A stretch of 64,000 nt of DNA from Rhizobacter sp. AJA081-3 (lineage in GTDB: Bacteria; Pseudomonadota; Gammaproteobacteria; Burkholderiales; Burkholderiaceae_C): positions 806,001-870,000 of the forward strand of contig NZ_CP059067.1 in NCBI RefSeq assembly GCF_017795745.1. Direction: 5' to 3'. The notes under the pieces are model-generated. The model saw only the letters and a list, made by a program, of their open reading frames with translations. It was not told the origin of the DNA and did no database searches. The position numbers were made by a program, and so were the translations under genes. Shown here in pieces: positions 63,919 through 64,000 of the stretch (the stretch's first letter is position 1; the number at the start of each line of letters is the position of its first letter).

Positions 63919-64000
63919 CTATCGTTTGCCGCCGGAGACGACCTTGACCTTGTCGGTGAACTCCAGCAGGCGCTGGACCTTCGAGCCCATCTTCATCAGC
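63919..64000 (-). CDS. C-terminal fragment of an unidentified gene upstream of cydA
   Basis: The last 26 codons of a gene whose body lies beyond the window; stop codon TAG at 63919-63921. The visible tail is LMKMGSKVQRLLEFTDKV followed by a short basic end. It is read in the same direction as cydAB and ends 11 bases before the cydA start, so it is probably part of the cyd operon. The cydA ribosome-binding site (AGGAG) overlaps its stop codon. No family can be recognised from this piece. Confidence 0.55.
   Translation of the reverse strand, partial: LMKMGSKVQRLLEFTDKVKVVSGGKR

Overview
The window is a high-GC chromosomal segment (roughly 68-70% G+C by eye) with tightly packed housekeeping genes and no tRNA or rRNA gene, phage, insertion sequence or CRISPR array that I could see. 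Several features point to Burkholderiales, probably the Rubrivivax/Leptothrix/Methylibium (Sphaerotilaceae-like) group. These are the order hemL-thiD / rubredoxin / Pil-Chp chemosensory genes, a class I PHA synthase, a cox operon with DUF2244, CtaG and DUF2970 members, a Bug-type solute-binding protein, and rpoH behind a CIRCE operator. The species assignment is inference.

Layout. 1-2476: the 3' end of a probable phosphofructokinase gene, then mpl (murein recycling) and two small envelope proteins. 2480-5056: hemL and thiD on the minus strand, divergent from a rubredoxin gene. 5115-16144: the type IV pilus chemosensory cluster pilG, pilH, pilI, pilJ, chpA, followed by a GGDEF diguanylate cyclase. 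16165-17670: photolyase, facing away from the next block.

17695-24667 looks like one eight-gene transcription unit (yqgE, ruvX, pyrR, pyrB, pyrC-like, plsC-like, AMP/thymidine phosphorylase-like, PRPP synthetase-like). Most neighbours overlap by 1 or 4 bases. The pyrC-like protein has lost the HxH metal ligands, as in non-catalytic PyrC'/PyrX partners of aspartate transcarbamoylase. The last two genes couple a nucleotide phosphorolysis enzyme of the archaeal AMP-phosphorylase type to PRPP synthesis. 24714-32060 holds a degenerate HD-GYP protein, gpmA, a rhodanese, grxC, secB, gpsA, a Bug protein, trmL, and a divergent comF / BioC-like pair.

32140-41925 is a nearly complete aa3-type cytochrome c oxidase locus. 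It holds subunits II, I and III, the copper chaperones CtaG and Sco, SURF1, the heme A pathway (CtaB, CtaA) and small membrane proteins. 41989-42980 is rpoH on the minus strand, with a near-perfect CIRCE element 26 bases upstream of its start. 43102-45017 is an otnK-otnC-like four-carbon sugar acid pair. 45027-53597 (minus) holds a MASE1-CHASE-PAS hybrid sensor kinase, an aldo/keto reductase, an MgtA-type Mg2+ ATPase and PHA synthase.

53598-54225 is the only long intergenic stretch; it contains an inverted pair of about 103-base repeats. 54226-63907 holds ychF, pirin, a MOSC protein, an AsmA protein, a UbiH-family monooxygenase, dsbC and cydAB. The window ends inside an unidentified gene just upstream of cydA.

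All assignments come from reading motifs, gene order and lengths; no database search was run. The observations most worth following are the phosphorylase/PRPP synthetase pair inside the pyrimidine operon, the pseudo-dihydroorotase, the CIRCE-rpoH arrangement, the intergenic inverted repeat and the metal-site-less HD-GYP protein.
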